Assembly: GCA_003339415.1 (NCBI GenBank)
Contig: PDHQ01000426.1
Span: 1-24,598 of the forward strand
Reading direction: 5' to 3'
Origin: Ophiocordyceps camponoti-saundersi (nom. inval.)
Lineage: Eukaryota > Ascomycota > Sordariomycetes > Hypocreales > Ophiocordycipitaceae
Length of the DNA: 24,598 bases
Position 1 is the first letter of the stretch; every line of letters begins with the position of its first letter. Below are positions 10,471-21,729 of this stretch, one piece after another. Below the pieces are notes generated by a model. The model made no database searches, was not told the origin of the DNA, and was given only the letters and a program-made list of their open reading frames with translations. A program made the translations under genes and the position numbers.

Positions 10471-11255
10471 ATGGCCGATCCCTAAATAAATAATATATTA
10501 AATATACTATATATTAATATAAGTCTCTCCTTGCAGATCCTTTATATTTAGGACTTTTAGAAGAAAAAAAAAAATAATACGAAGCTTCTTTTTAGGACGC
10601 TAAGATACGAGCACTCGCCACGCCTGCACGTAACGTCACCTTCCGAGCCCTTATCACGACTCCGTTACGGATAGTTAGAAGTCGAATCGTACGTAATAAC
10701 GGATACTTCCGTGCGCTCCTCGTGCAGAGTCGCGGTTCTACTAACGCTATACCTTATAAGTAATGCCCGCGTCGACGAACTCTAGCCTACCTTTTCGATT
10801 ATTACGTTTCTCTCGAAGGGTTTTAATATAGGGCCTGCGGGTTATATATCTAGGCTAGCTAAGCCCGTCGTTATATATTCTAGCGCGCTACTAAAACGGC
10901 CGGTTTGTCTGCTCGGTTAGCTATTACTATTCCTAACGATGATAACCCCGCGGAAGAAAGGGAGGTTATCGAGCTAGAGGATAGCCCTAAGGTTAAAGAT
11001 AAGTATAGCGGCCTCCTATCGCCTCCGTATCTTTACTATACTATTACCTAGCCTACGGGAATACCCTATCCCTATAAACTTACTCCTGCCTAGTAGCGTT
11101 AAGTGGACGCTAAGAGGGAGCGTCGTTAACGGAGTCGTAACTAGACTTTTAAGATAGTGCAAAATCGTCTATATCTAGTAAATCTAGAAGAATAACGCCT
11201 GCGCAAATAATAATATTAGAATATAAGTTAAAATAAGATATACAAAGTAAAGTAG
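10471..11255 (+). pseudogene. Broken gene resembling fungal DUF3716-type cysteine proteins
   Basis: The ATG at 10471 has G at +4 and a CT-rich leader. The first ~30 codons (M-A-D-P...) run in that frame. The rest reads in the next frame back, with the switch at or just after the A11 run at 10564-10574, so a homopolymer indel probably broke the gene. From about 10590 the frame reads F-R-A-L-I-T, then G-Y-F-R-A-L-L-V-Q-S-R-G-S (about 10700-10735). A cysteine-poor version of a C...F-x-x-C-V...G-A-C-x-x-C-x-W...R-C pattern follows at about 10764-10880. One Cys survives at 10836, and Tyr codons stand where Cys is expected at 10803, 10845 and 10872, as RIP would produce. An acidic segment (10935-10990) and an Arg-rich segment (about 11108-11145) follow. 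The layout resembles the fungal DUF3716 family, whose role is unknown. Assignment is by eye. Confidence 0.5.
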
Positions 11256-14091
11256 GATATATATAACTCGTAGTAAGCTAATTAGCCTTACCTTAAAGTC
11301 TAAGTTCGTTTTATAATTCTTTAAGTAATTATCCTTAAATAGGTTTTATAAACCTATCTCTAACCTTAGCTAAAGTTTAGATCCGAGCGATCTTAATATA
11401 TATATCTTAAATCTCCCGTCGTAGCTAATGCTAAAAAAAAAAAAAAATGTTAATATATCGTAGCCTAGTTAATAGCTTTAATATATTTTCCGTTAGTAAG
11501 CGTCTTATTTATATATTATTATAAAAAAACTTCGGAGGGTTTAAGGGAATAATGCGAAGTTTATCGCCGAGGCGATAGAGGGCGATTAGTTCTTTCGCTA
11601 TAGAAGTAAGGGCAAGCAGTTCTACTTTAGTAGTGCTTATCGTAATCGTCTTTTAGTTTCCTAATTATATTAAAATGCGGCACTAAAGAGATATATAATA
11701 TATCCGAAAGTACTCCTCCTTTTAGGTATCTCTGCGAATTAAGCACTACTAAAGTATTCCGCGTATAGTGGTGCGGATTTCGACTCGTTTCCGTAAAACG
11801 TAAGGTATAGGTCTCGGGTTTAGTAGAGGAAAAGCAAATTCTAGAATATAGCTTAAATATATATATCTAATAGATTCTATAAGATCTTGCCGAATAATAA
11901 TTACTACGTAACTAATAGAGTTAATAAGTGGTTAGTATAGTATTACTTACTAGGGAGTTATTTATCCCTCTTATAGAAAGAGTTTCTTAAGCGAAAACGC
12001 CTTAGAGAATTTCTTTTATATTTATATTTTAAACTTTATACTAAGTTTCTTAGTATACGCTTATTACGGGAGAAAAATTTATCGTATCGTCCTATCCCGT
12101 TATATATTAATCTAAGGAACTACGATAAACCTCCTAAATCTAAGACTATAAAATCTTTCTTATATTTATTAAGGAAGACCTTACCCCCTTATCTTAAGGT
12201 GGATATATTAGGCTAAGATTATCGATATAAAGGAAAAGAATTAGGGAATCCTTAGTCTAGATATAATTATCTTTTTAAGAGAAATAAAACCCTTACGAAG
12301 AAGGTAAGCCGAAAAAGTCTTATATTAAAGAGGGGAGTATAACTTTGCTAGGTTACTTAAAACTATCATGTAATTAATAAAATACTTACTTATCTCGTTA
12401 TAGCGTAGAGTTTAGGAAGGCGTTAATAAGGTTAAACTAACGTGCTTTAAGGTCGTAAGATACTGCGAGACCCGTTAGTAGTCTATAAGACTTCGTTAGC
12501 AAGGTTAAGGCATAGAGAGGTAAGCTGGACTCTTCTTAAAGATCGCCTTAAATAACTATACGAGCTTTATACTTCGTATTAAAGCTATTCTCGTCGAACT
12601 TATAGATAAATACCTATCTTTAGTAGCTTAATATCTAATTATTCGTCGATAGTTAATAGGTATCGCGAGACCTAAGTTTCTCTAACTTATCCTATATCGC
12701 TTAATACTAGAAAAATTTTATCTAAATATTTATATACTTAGTTCGCGAACGCTCGAGGTTATAGGATAGAGCCTTTATACGGCTATTAAAGAAGTTCCTT
12801 AGAAACCGTAAAAGTACTCGGAGGATATAGATATAGCGAAAAGAGTTTCTTCTTTTATACTCGGGTTAACTATTAGTAGAGTTAAGTATCTTTATACTAA
12901 CTAGTTATTAAGTCTAGTAGTCCCTAGTCTAGATTTAGGAGCCTTTAGTAGAGTATTAGTTATCGCTAGTAAGAGATTATTATTAGCTGGTAGTAACTAA
13001 TACTTTAGTTATTCTTTAGGTTCCTCCTCTAGTGCCTCGCTAATAGCTTATAAAGCTATAATAGCGAACTATCGTAACTTAGTAGTTTAAGGTTATTCCT
13101 AGGTGCTAGGTTAATAGTAAGCGTCTCGTAGTATTATAGTAATATTTATATTAAGCTTAGTATATATATTCTAGTCGAGGAGTTTAATTATTAAGAGCCG
13201 ATTTTCTACTTTAGCAGAGGATAGTTATTAGCTCCCGTCGTTATAGTAGAATATTATTTTAATAAAAATAATATAAATATTAATAAGAACGCGTTTCGTT
13301 AAAAAGATAGAACCTAAATAAGAAATTAAGTAAAGGAAATATATCCGGTAATATAACTAAGATATAGTCTTTAGTTAGGAGAATCCTCTTACTTACGTAA
13401 GACTTTCCTCGTAACTAGGTATACTCGACAGTTAAAGGCTTAAAAATAACTAAGATTGGCCGAGAAAACTGAGATTAAAGAGAACTCTACGTTATATAAT
13501 CCTAGCCAACCTCGAAGATGCCCGAATAGAGTTCTCTATTTATAACGTGCTAATATAGTATAATTAAGTAAGTAAAAAGCAGCTTAAATAGTTAGTAGCT
13601 AGTATTTAGAAGAAAACCGATACTAAACTTATACGAATCGTGCTCTCCGCTTTAATACCCCGAGAATATTTAGCGATACTATTCTAGTATATATAATATT
13701 AAGAGGAGAGGCGGAGAACGATAACTAGCTATTCTTATAGGTAAGGGACGGGTAAGCTTCTATTATCTATCTTAGCTTTAGACGTAATAAGCTAATACTA
13801 TAGCTTCGTTTAGTTTTAGAATTTATCCTAAATATATATTAGATCGGTTTTAATACGATTACCGATTATATACTCGTGCCTAGTATCGTGGCAGGTTAAT
13901 AATATAAGATAGGAACTAGCGTTATAGCCTCGCTATAGTGGAGGATATTAAAAACAATAATAGTAAACCGGCGTTAAGGAAGCGAAATCTCTCGACGAAC
14001 ACGTGACCGTTCTATTCGGTTTTCCGTCGTTATATAAATTTTATATCGTAATATCGGAACGTTCTTTAGCTTAATTCCCGTAGCTATTTGA
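11256..14091 (+). pseudogene. Long unrecognised coding remnant ending at TGA
   Basis: One frame (the frame of the stop at 14089-14091) can be followed for about 2.7 kb with only TAA/TAG interruptions and no TGA until the end. This suggests a protein of up to about 900 residues destroyed by RIP. The stretch 11985-12215 is free of stops and rich in K, R, L and Y. Later parts include an R-Y-R-E-T word near 12660 and a Q-V-R-D-G-like segment near 13740. It is unclear whether the protein begins near 11290, near the ATG at about 11428, or is the 3' part of the gene starting at 10471. An A13-14 run interrupts the frame near 11434. No known domain could be named. Tyrosine recombinase, helicase, RT and transposase signatures were looked for and not found. 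Confidence 0.5.
13479..13537. repeat. 11-bp inverted repeat inside the long coding remnant
   Basis: agagaactcta at 13479-13489 is the exact reverse complement of tagagttctct at 13527-13537, with 37 bases between. The surrounding 13430-13520 keeps unusually many TG and CA words. It may be chance. Confidence 0.45.
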
Positions 14092-14224
14092 GTAATACTC
14101 CTTAGATAAGTTAAAGAAATTATAAGATAGTCGATTAACTTTCTACGTTCTTTACCTTTAACGATACCTTACGCTAGCCCAGCCGATACCTACCTTAGCG
14201 TATTATTATATATAATCCTACTCT

Positions 14225-14266
14225 TTAACTAGCATAAGGTTAAGATCTCTAACCTTAGCTAGTTAA
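14225..14266. repeat. Strong hairpin 134 bp after the TGA stop
   Basis: The left arm 14225-14242 and right arm 14250-14266 pair over 17 bases with a single bulged A and a 7-base loop (agatctc). Nothing else of this quality is near. It could be a palindromic remnant of a small inverted-repeat element or a structure in the 3' untranslated region of the preceding gene. Confidence 0.7.
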
Positions 14267-14794
14267 GGTATATAGTAATTTTCTATAGGAAAAGAGATAA
14301 GGATTTAATTTCTAATATAACGATAAAAGGTAGAGAGAGCGTTTTAGGAAGAGCAATTTAATTAAGGCCCGAAACTTTAGAATAATCCCTTATATATATA
14401 TACATATTATAGGACCTTATATAGTTCTTTCCTATTTCCTTAACTAGGGACACCTGCTTATTACTAGTCTATTTTCAGTATATATAGTAAACCTCCCTCC
14501 TTATATTAATAACATAAAACCCTATTTAAATTTTTCAGCATTTTTATACTTTATCGTATAATGTCGTATAACTCTATATATTCAGCGTATTATATTTTTA
14601 TAATCTTATTAATATACGCTATAACTTATACTTACGTAGATAAAAAAAAACTATATATAAGCTACCCCTCCGTCCTTTTACTTTTTTATCCTTCTACCCT
14701 AATATATATACCCTAGCAGTAGCTATCTATTTCTACCCGCTATAACTTAAATTGCCTATATTATTTCTAACTGCACTACCCTTATCTTATTATA
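14267..14794. other. AT-rich intergenic region
   Basis: No gene was recognised. The + strand turns pyrimidine-rich (14640-14790) and includes a short AT microsatellite near 14393. The CT-rich part could be the leader of the pseudogene starting at 14795. Confidence 0.45.
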
Positions 14795-15966
14795 ATGCCT
14801 CTCGATATACCTGCTAGTTGTCTACCTTCTCCCCTCTCCGTATTACCTACCGACTTAATTAACCTTACTCCTTAGAGCGAGTCGCTATCTCCGGTAAACG
14901 TGATTAACTTAATAAGTACCGATTCTCTCTCGCAACCTCCGTCTACCTTAGCGAAGCAACGCGAAAATTATATTATATAATAGGCTATCTTCTCCGCTAT
15001 TATTACGGCTATTAATAACGCTATATTATCCTTTACTTAAGGAAGCGGACGCGTCTATGCCGGTCTTCTTACCTCCGCTATTAAAGATATATTGTCCCGC
15101 TTTAGTTACCTTTATTCTAGCTATTAGCGTTATCTATTATAATAATGCTAAATAGACCCTACCTCCCCTACCCTCCTACGTCCGGTATTATTATATCTTT
15201 TCCTAGTATTTTACGATATCTTAAATTAATAGATTAAGGATATAGTTATAAATCTATATAGTAAGTATTATCTAAGATATATACTTCGGCCTAAAATTTA
15301 TAATTATTTTCTATAAACCTCTGCTAGTATATATAGGCTTATATATAAATATATCTAAACTATCTTTATCGAACTAAATATATATACCTTATTTAGTAGA
15401 AGCTATTCTCGTCCTAATATAAGGCCCTCTATAAGATTATCTACGATCTATGCCCTAGTCCTAACTATTCCGATATACGGCGTTTTGTCCTTTATACCTA
15501 GGATATAAACCGTAAATTCCGCCTAACTTTCTATCCCCTAATTATTAAAACTTTTAACGTTAGTTAACTTCCTTATATCTTTCTCTAAGTGTAAGATAAA
15601 GTCTAGCTAGTCCCTTAATATAAAGTATTCGTAACTAGTATTATTAATATAATACTCTTATATCCTTATATAGCCTTCTTTGCCGACGATATCGAATATT
15701 ACGCTGCATGCCGTTATTAGTATTATAGGCTGTAGTGGTTTTTTGAATCTTTTAGCCTATATAGTAGGAATACCGATACTAGTTCCTATAACTTATCGTA
15801 AGTCTTCACGTTAACTATTTAAACTTCCGCCCTTATTATCTTCTATGCGCTTTTTATCTTGCGTTATTATCCTTATCCTAAATATTAGCAGCTAGTAACT
15901 ACTTATAAATTTATCCTTATCCTTCTAGTTTACGAACCTTTCTTTCCTTTATACCCTAATGCTTAA
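14795..15966 (+). pseudogene. Unrecognised pseudogene, about 390 codons
   Basis: The ATG at 14795 follows a CT-rich leader. The first ~110 codons read well in its frame, starting M-P-L-D-I-P-A and rich in Ser, Pro, Leu and Ile. From about 15130 the better frame is the one ending at TAA 15964-15966, so a single-base shift or an intron lies near 15120-15150. The second part has regular aromatic and hydrophobic spacing: Y-D-L-C-P-S-P-N-Y-S-D near 15445, F-F-A-D-D-I-E-Y-Y near 15679, and a Leu/Ile-rich stretch near 15915. All stops inside are TAA/TAG. The F-A-D-D word is not in an RT context, since no other RT motifs surround it. No family was recognised. The hydrophobic C-terminal third could be membrane-associated, but that is not shown. 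Confidence 0.5.
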
Positions 15967-16789
15967 TATATCTAGTACACGTTTTTAGTTATAACGTCCT
16001 TAATCTAATTATATATATAACGTTAGTTATATACGCTATTGCTTATAAAATATTAGCACTACTCTTATAATATATAATAACTTACTTATTATCTTCGCTT
16101 TATAAGATATGCGCCGATATATTCTTTCGTTTATCACTTCGTTACTAGAACTATTTAATAAAGATATAGAACTTATATAAGATATACCCCTATATATAGT
16201 TTTATAAATTTAAAGGGTCCTCTCTCTTAACTATATCTTATCTTACTAGAAATCAGGTTACTACCTATATATTATATTACTCACCTTGTTCCTCTAATTT
16301 TATACGTAATCTAATACGAAACTTTACTATAGATAAAATAATTTATTATCACTTCTAATTCCTAACCCCGATTTGTATTATATTCTACTATTACTACTTT
16401 ATCTATTATTTTATTTTTCCCGCTTAGGTTAACTATTCTATATAAATATATTTAGGCTCTTTAAGAATAAATCTACGTTATTTAACATATCTTACTTTTA
16501 TTATTTCACTTTAAAGTCGTTCCCTTATCGATAAATTAATATTATATATATAAACTTAGTATACTACGCTACTTATATATTGCCTACGCGTATCGTGCTT
16601 ATCCTTCCCTCTTCTTATCCTTATACTAATCTTCCTCTGCGTCTAACTATATATCTATTAAAATGTATATACTACTTTTATATATATAATTTATTTCTAT
16701 TTATTTAAGTTCTCTTTATTAATCCCGAAATACTTTCGCGGTATTAATAAATACCCGCTTAACCTTATATAATAATTCTTCACGTAATA
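15967..16789. other. AT-rich region, nothing recognised
   Basis: Pyrimidine-rich + strand with many TA words. No reading frame, RNA gene or repeat family was recognised on either strand. Confidence 0.4.
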
Positions 16790-18110
16790 GTCGAAATAGC
16801 CTTAGGCAAGTCGCCGGTAACTTTTATATATACGTGTCGTACGGGTCTATACGTGTTATGCTAGTCGCTTATATAGAATAAACTATTTTATCTAGAACTA
16901 ATCTGCTATTAAGCAAGTAAGTTAGTTACTATCCTACTTATACTACCGGTTAGTGAGAATAATATCGGCCTTTATATCTTATAACTTATAACTATTCTAT
17001 TTTATAATTTTATAGATATATTTTTAACGTAGTTAGTTCGTCACTCTCCTACCTATTATATATATATATCTCTCGGTATCTATACTCGTATATATATATA
17101 TACGGGTCGTCCTGTCTAATAAGCTATTTCGTAGATTTAACGGAGCTATCTCTAGGGAAGTCGATTCGTTACTATCCTTTCAGCCTTACCGGTCTCTTAG
17201 TATCGTATTTACGGGTCGTTTATATTTAATAAATTATAACTATAAGCTATTTTATAATTTGACGGATCTATCTTTAACGAAGTCGGTTCGTTACCGTCCT
17301 CTTATCGTACTATCGTATATATATATATATATAGTATAGGTCTGTGGTTATTTATATATACTTGTATTTACGGGTTGTCCTATAAATAAGCTAGGGTTAA
17401 ATTCGACGGAACTTTCTTTAGGCACGTATATAGATTTATCGCTATCCTATCGGCCTTAACGGTCCCTAGGAATCGTATAGGTCGTTTATATTAAATAACT
17501 TATAACTATAAGCTATTTTATCACTTAACGGATTTATTTTTAACGAGTTAAGTTTATTACTATCTACTTATTATATAGGTCTCTCGGTGTCTATCTATAT
17601 ATACTCGTATTTATAGGTTATCCCGTTTAATAAGCTATCTCCTGAATTTAATAGGACTTTCTTCGGGTAAGTAAATTTATTACTCCCCTGTCGGTTGTAC
17701 CGGCCCGTCGGTATCGTACGGGTCGTATATCTCTAGTAAGTCGTGACTGCGAGCTATTTTCTAAACTTTACGGGTCTGTTTTTAACGGGCTAGGTTCTTC
17801 ACTATCCTATATTATGTATATATAGGTCTCATAGTGTCGTATTATTATATATATATATATATAGGTTATCCCGTATAATAAGCTATGTTATGATTTTTTT
17901 CGGATCTGTCTTCGATAAAGTGGTTTCGTTATTATCCTATCGGCCGTACCGGTCTATACGTATTCTACGGTCGTTTATTTCCTCTAATTAGCCATTTCAC
18001 GGACTTCACGGATCCGTTTTCTAAGAAGTGGCCTTAACACTGTCACACTGTCATACGGGTTCTGCGGGTCTTTCGTATCGTATAGGCTATTTATATATTA
18101 CTAGTTAATC
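16790..18110 (+). repeat. Satellite-like array of ~120 bp monomers in A/B dimers
   Basis: About ten diverged copies share, in order, an aagctatttt word, then aacggatctatcttt, then a gaagtcggttcgttactatcc segment, then cggtcttagtatcgtat and acgggtcgt. The aagctat landmark or its variant falls at 17121, 17243, 17388, 17510, 17632, 17751, 17880 and about 17989, with weaker copies near 16880 and 16998. Spacing is 109-145 bases, mostly 119-123. Two monomer types alternate. One has a short ccgt-taataagctat lead. The other has a longer tataactataagctat lead, and some copies carry a TA microsatellite. This gives dimers of about 245-267 bp. The array is RIP-mutated like its surroundings. Confidence 0.8.
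18038..18053 (+). repeat. cactgtca tandem duplicate in a CA/TG-retaining island
   Basis: Two perfect adjacent copies of cactgtca. They lie at the decaying edge of the satellite array, in a short patch that keeps CA and TG although nearly all others around it are lost. Confidence 0.6.
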
Positions 18111-19199
18111 TAAATAATTCGACCGATTTTTTAGGTTTATGTCCTATAACTAGGTGTATATACGGATAGGACGGGGTTAACATATATACTATTAGGCTAT
18201 TCGTCCTAGGAATATTCCTTTATATATATATTTAAACCTATATATATATGTCCTTTTACTTTTATAATTTAGCAGCTAACAATAGTCGTAGGTCCTTTTA
18301 ATATATAAAGTTAGTCGCTGTCGGCGCATATAAAATATAGATAACTACGCAAGCTATCTGCTATTTAACTTATTTCTTTATAGCATCTTTAAGACTCGCT
18401 CCTATAAAGTATATATAAATATTCCTTATAAAATATTTATTTTAGTAATTTTTACGCTTCTTTCTATACTCTCGGCTCCGCATTCTTATCTTTTACGTAA
18501 CTATTCCTATCCTCGTTAAATTACCCTTTATATCTTTATTAAGGTACTTTACGTATAATAGTTAATTTATTCTATAATAACGTTTCTATATCCTATCTTA
18601 TATAACTCGTTATCTTTATAATTTACCGTCTTTCTCTTCTTTCTATTTATTTATAAATTATATATAATTAGTTTTTTCCCCTTTAACCCTAATACCTAGT
18701 ATTTATATTTATTATACCCTAATATCCTATAGCTTTTTATAATCTTAACGCTATTTTATACGTATATTCTATTTCTATTATTATCCTCCTAATTACTTAT
18801 ATATTATACTTCTATCTTCTATATATATTTAAGATTCCGCAGATTCTTACTCTTCCCTCTTATTATACTTTATCCGCTCGCAAATATATCCCTATTATCT
18901 ATTTCCTTTTTAAAAAATAATAGTCTACTAATTCCTCGGATTATAATTTACACCTAATATTATTAGATTATATACTACTATCTAGAGGTGCTAACTTAAC
19001 GTACTAGTAGGATTTCTTTATATCCGAAGGTTTCCGTACTTTAACGAAATTTTTATAGGGGTATTATATTTTCTAGTTTATTTTTTTATTCTACTAATCT
19101 CTTCTCTATATCCGCTCTATTACTATCTACTATAGTTAAGAAGAGAAAAACTAATTTTATTCCCTCTCGGTGTTTATTAAATAACAAGGGAGGGTTAGT
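18111..19199. other. AT-rich region, nothing recognised
   Basis: About 1.1 kb of C/T-biased sequence. Two aaccctaat/taccctaat words lie near 18684 and 18716 but do not form a repeat array. No reading frame was recognised. Confidence 0.4.
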
Positions 19200-19650
19200 G
19201 TTACCCTAGGCACACTTACTAGATACCTATTACGTCTAACTTCGTAGGTGACTATAGTCTTTAAATGCTATAAGTTATCTCTAGCTATACGGGTATAAGC
19301 TATATAGTATTTCTCTATAAGGAAAGTAATAGGAAGTTATTTTCCTATAAAAAGATAAAGTAAACTATAAAAAGAAACGTAAAAACTACTTAATCGGTAA
19401 ACTAAGGTTTCGAAATATATATTTAAGCTAGTAATTTATTATTTTAGGGTGTAAGATTTAAAATAAAGCTATAATTTCGTTAAGTGTACTTTTTGCTATA
19501 AGTACTCTCTAGTCTTTAGGACTCGATTTATAATATACGACTTTTAAGGTAAGTATAAACGTAACGTTGAGGGCCAATTCTGTATAATTCCTTTATTTTT
19601 AAGGGAAACTAATCTGCGCTATATACTTTATAATAACCTTCTCTTATCTT
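19200..19650 (+). repeat. Dispersed repeat R1, related to 23481-24323
   Basis: It shares an ordered series of blocks with R2. These are a taccctaagc-like start, an inverted-repeat block (acctatta...cgtaggt), gactatagtcttt, then agctatagg/ctagatagtaatt-like words and taaaataaagctataatttcg. They continue with gtatttttgctataagt, tacgacttttaa, agggccaattct and aagggaaactaatctgcgctat. No coding frame was seen. Confidence 0.7.
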
Positions 19651-20387
19651 AAGCGCCCCTTATATCCTTATCCCCTAAGGCTCTTAGTAGAAGAGATAGG
19701 CTCTATAGTTATTTAATTAAACTATGCGAAGGTTTTTTATATGTCCTCTATAATACTTATTCTAATATTCTTTTGCGATATTAAATATACGGCTTTTTAG
19801 ATAGCTGCGAAGATAAGCTTAAGAGCTAATTACTTGCTAGATTTCGTAATAACCGCTATCTCGTCTTAATCGCCCCTCTTAACTCTGTTCCTCGGAAGCT
19901 TTTTCGGGATAGGAAGTATTCGAGAACTATCTAATTAAAACCCTTCTCAGCCCCTAACCGTATTTTTTTTACTCTAGCGCTTATATTTTTTTCTCGCACC
20001 TCCGTTACCCTTAAATATCTATCGTAGACCTACTATATCGTGCCTTACTTATTACTTATTAGAGAGTATATAAAAAAAAAGTAATTACGAGTTTAATATT
20101 ATAGATTTATTTATTAGATTCCTAGTATAGTAGTATCTCTCCCTTGCCGAACTCTAAATATTACCTTTAGAATTCTATTTTCTTATAATAGTATCTAAGT
20201 AATATATATAATTTATATTTTTTTAAACCCCCTTTATTTATTTTATTTTTATATTGCTTATATTAAATTATATTTATATAGTACCTTTTTATTCCTTTCT
20301 TCTGCCTATTTTACTTTTCCTATATTTCCTTCTAGCACTATATCTCTCCTCTTATATTTCTAATACTAAAGGGTAAAGAAAAAAAAA
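19651..20387. other. AT-rich spacer upstream of the first paralogue
   Basis: No gene was recognised. A gaactatctaattaaaa word at 19922 matches motifs in R2 (23670 and 23779). The last 100 bases are CT-rich with an A-run just before 20388, as in the leader of the second paralogue. Confidence 0.45.
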
Positions 20388-21214
20388 ATATCCCTTAGAC
20401 CGTTACCTCGATACTCCTCCTTATCTTTATCGGATAAAGATACCTAGGACGTATTACGAAAAATAAAGCACCGATATATATTCTTTAACCCCGAATATTC
20501 TAATCTTACTATTCTCTATCGCGAGCGTATCTTCCGGGTTTATCGCGTTATATTATTTAATAACCTAATATTTCCTCGCGATTTTTATAACGAGGTATTT
20601 TCTCTTATTAATATTTTTATATCCCTCTTCTTCTAAACTTTCGATATATATATAATATAATAACTAACTCTATATACTATAAGGATCCGCTACGTTACTT
20701 AGATAATACTATTAACCTATTAGAAGAGTAACTTTTAATTCTCTAGTGCCTCCTATAGGCTACTTATATAGATTAATATAGTAAAGAAGACTACGAAACC
20801 TACTACCTTTCGCCAGCTAGTCGTAACCTATTATTCGATTCCGAAGGAGATAACGTTATTCCTTACGCTAGCGATACCGAGCTATACGATATATTCCTCT
20901 ATCTTCGCGTCTACGAGCTAGCTCTTAAGACTAGGTCCTCTCGTATCTAGCTCTTAGCTATTAAGTATACCTGCTAATAGATAATAGAGCACTTTTACGG
21001 CATAAATTCTTATATTATTTTGCAGCTTCTTACTTAAGTATAGACTAAATAGTCGCGAGGAGAGTCTCGACTTCGTGATAAAATATCTAAAGCTATTACT
21101 TTTATACTATCTAGGAAGAAAAAAATACCCGACTTATATAAGTCGTTTATGCTTAAGTATCCTAAATTAATACTCTCGCTTCTAGAGTATATACTTAAGT
21201 TTAAGAGAGGGTAA
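20388..21214 (+). pseudogene. Paralogue 1 of a two-exon gene of unknown function
   Basis: Exon 1 reads from the ATA at 20388, which aligns with the ATG of paralogue 2 and is probably an ATG mutated by RIP, to 20594. A phase-0 intron (20595-20683) follows. Exon 2 runs from 20684 to TAA at 21212-21214. The product would be about 245 residues. Exon 1 holds the shared motif Y-R-x-R-I-F-x-V-Y-R-V-I-L. Exon 2 holds L-L-E-E, D-Y-E-T-Y, S-P-A-S-R-N-L, Y-L-R-V-Y-E-L-A-L-K-T, L-R-D-K-I and a C-terminal M-L-K-Y-P. All internal stops are TAA/TAG. The family was not recognised. The conserved Y/R/L-rich helices suggest a folded soluble protein. The C-terminal end differs from paralogue 2, whose stop comes a few codons earlier. 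Confidence 0.75.
20595..20683 (+). other. Spliceosomal intron of paralogue 1
   Basis: An 89-base intron with gag|gtattt at the 5' site, a ctaac branch-point word at 20664-20668 (taactaactc context) and AG at 20682-20683. Removing it joins the exon frames exactly (89 is 2 mod 3, and the frame moves by two). Paralogue 2 has an intron at the same codon boundary. Confidence 0.75.
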
Positions 21215-21454
21215 CTTTCTTTATAGTTTCTTTTATATAATAATCTTTATAGTTATTTATTATATATTATATATATTATATCTTATAATAAACCTACGTA
21301 AAGAAAAATAGTTAATTATTACTAGTTTACTTTTAAGTTATAACTACCGTCTAGATATTATTACGGCGGTTATTAATATATCTATATCTAATACTCGTAA
21401 ACATACGTATTATTTTAGCCCTAGTAACTTGCACTCTAAACTCTAAAGTATATA

Positions 21455-21466
21455 GCCCGCGCGGGC
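21455..21466. repeat. Perfect 12-bp GC palindrome
   Basis: gcccgcgcgggc is fully self-complementary and made only of G and C within very AT-rich DNA. It contains no CA or TG, so RIP would leave it alone. Confidence 0.6.
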
Positions 21467-21729
21467 AAGACGGTATTAAGAAAGTAGCACTACTAGCTAT
21501 ATTATCGTACTCGTCGTATACGTTAACAGTTTAAATCGGCCGTTCTAGTCTATCTAACTAATTTTATTAGTTAATATCGCTCGGTTAAATAGGGCCAAAC
21601 TATCACGCACTATAAAAGCTTATTACTCGCCGTTCGATATTATCTACGCGTCGTCGAAAGGGGGATAAGGGATAGCGCTAATACTCGCGTATACGTAATA
21701 ACTAGCGCTATATAATTACGTAAACTATA

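Noticed and set aside
11256..14091. Starship-type tyrosine recombinase (captain) or other transposase
   Set aside because: The setting made this worth checking, but no R...H-x-x-R...Y series or other transposase signature could be seen in the long frame.
14393..14405. TATA-like microsatellite as promoter of the 14795 pseudogene
   Set aside because: It lies about 400 bp upstream, and runs of TA are everywhere in RIP-mutated DNA, so it carries no information.
15679..15705. F-A-D-D-I as a reverse transcriptase catalytic site
   Set aside because: It lacks the other RT motifs around it and the frame contains no retroelement domains.
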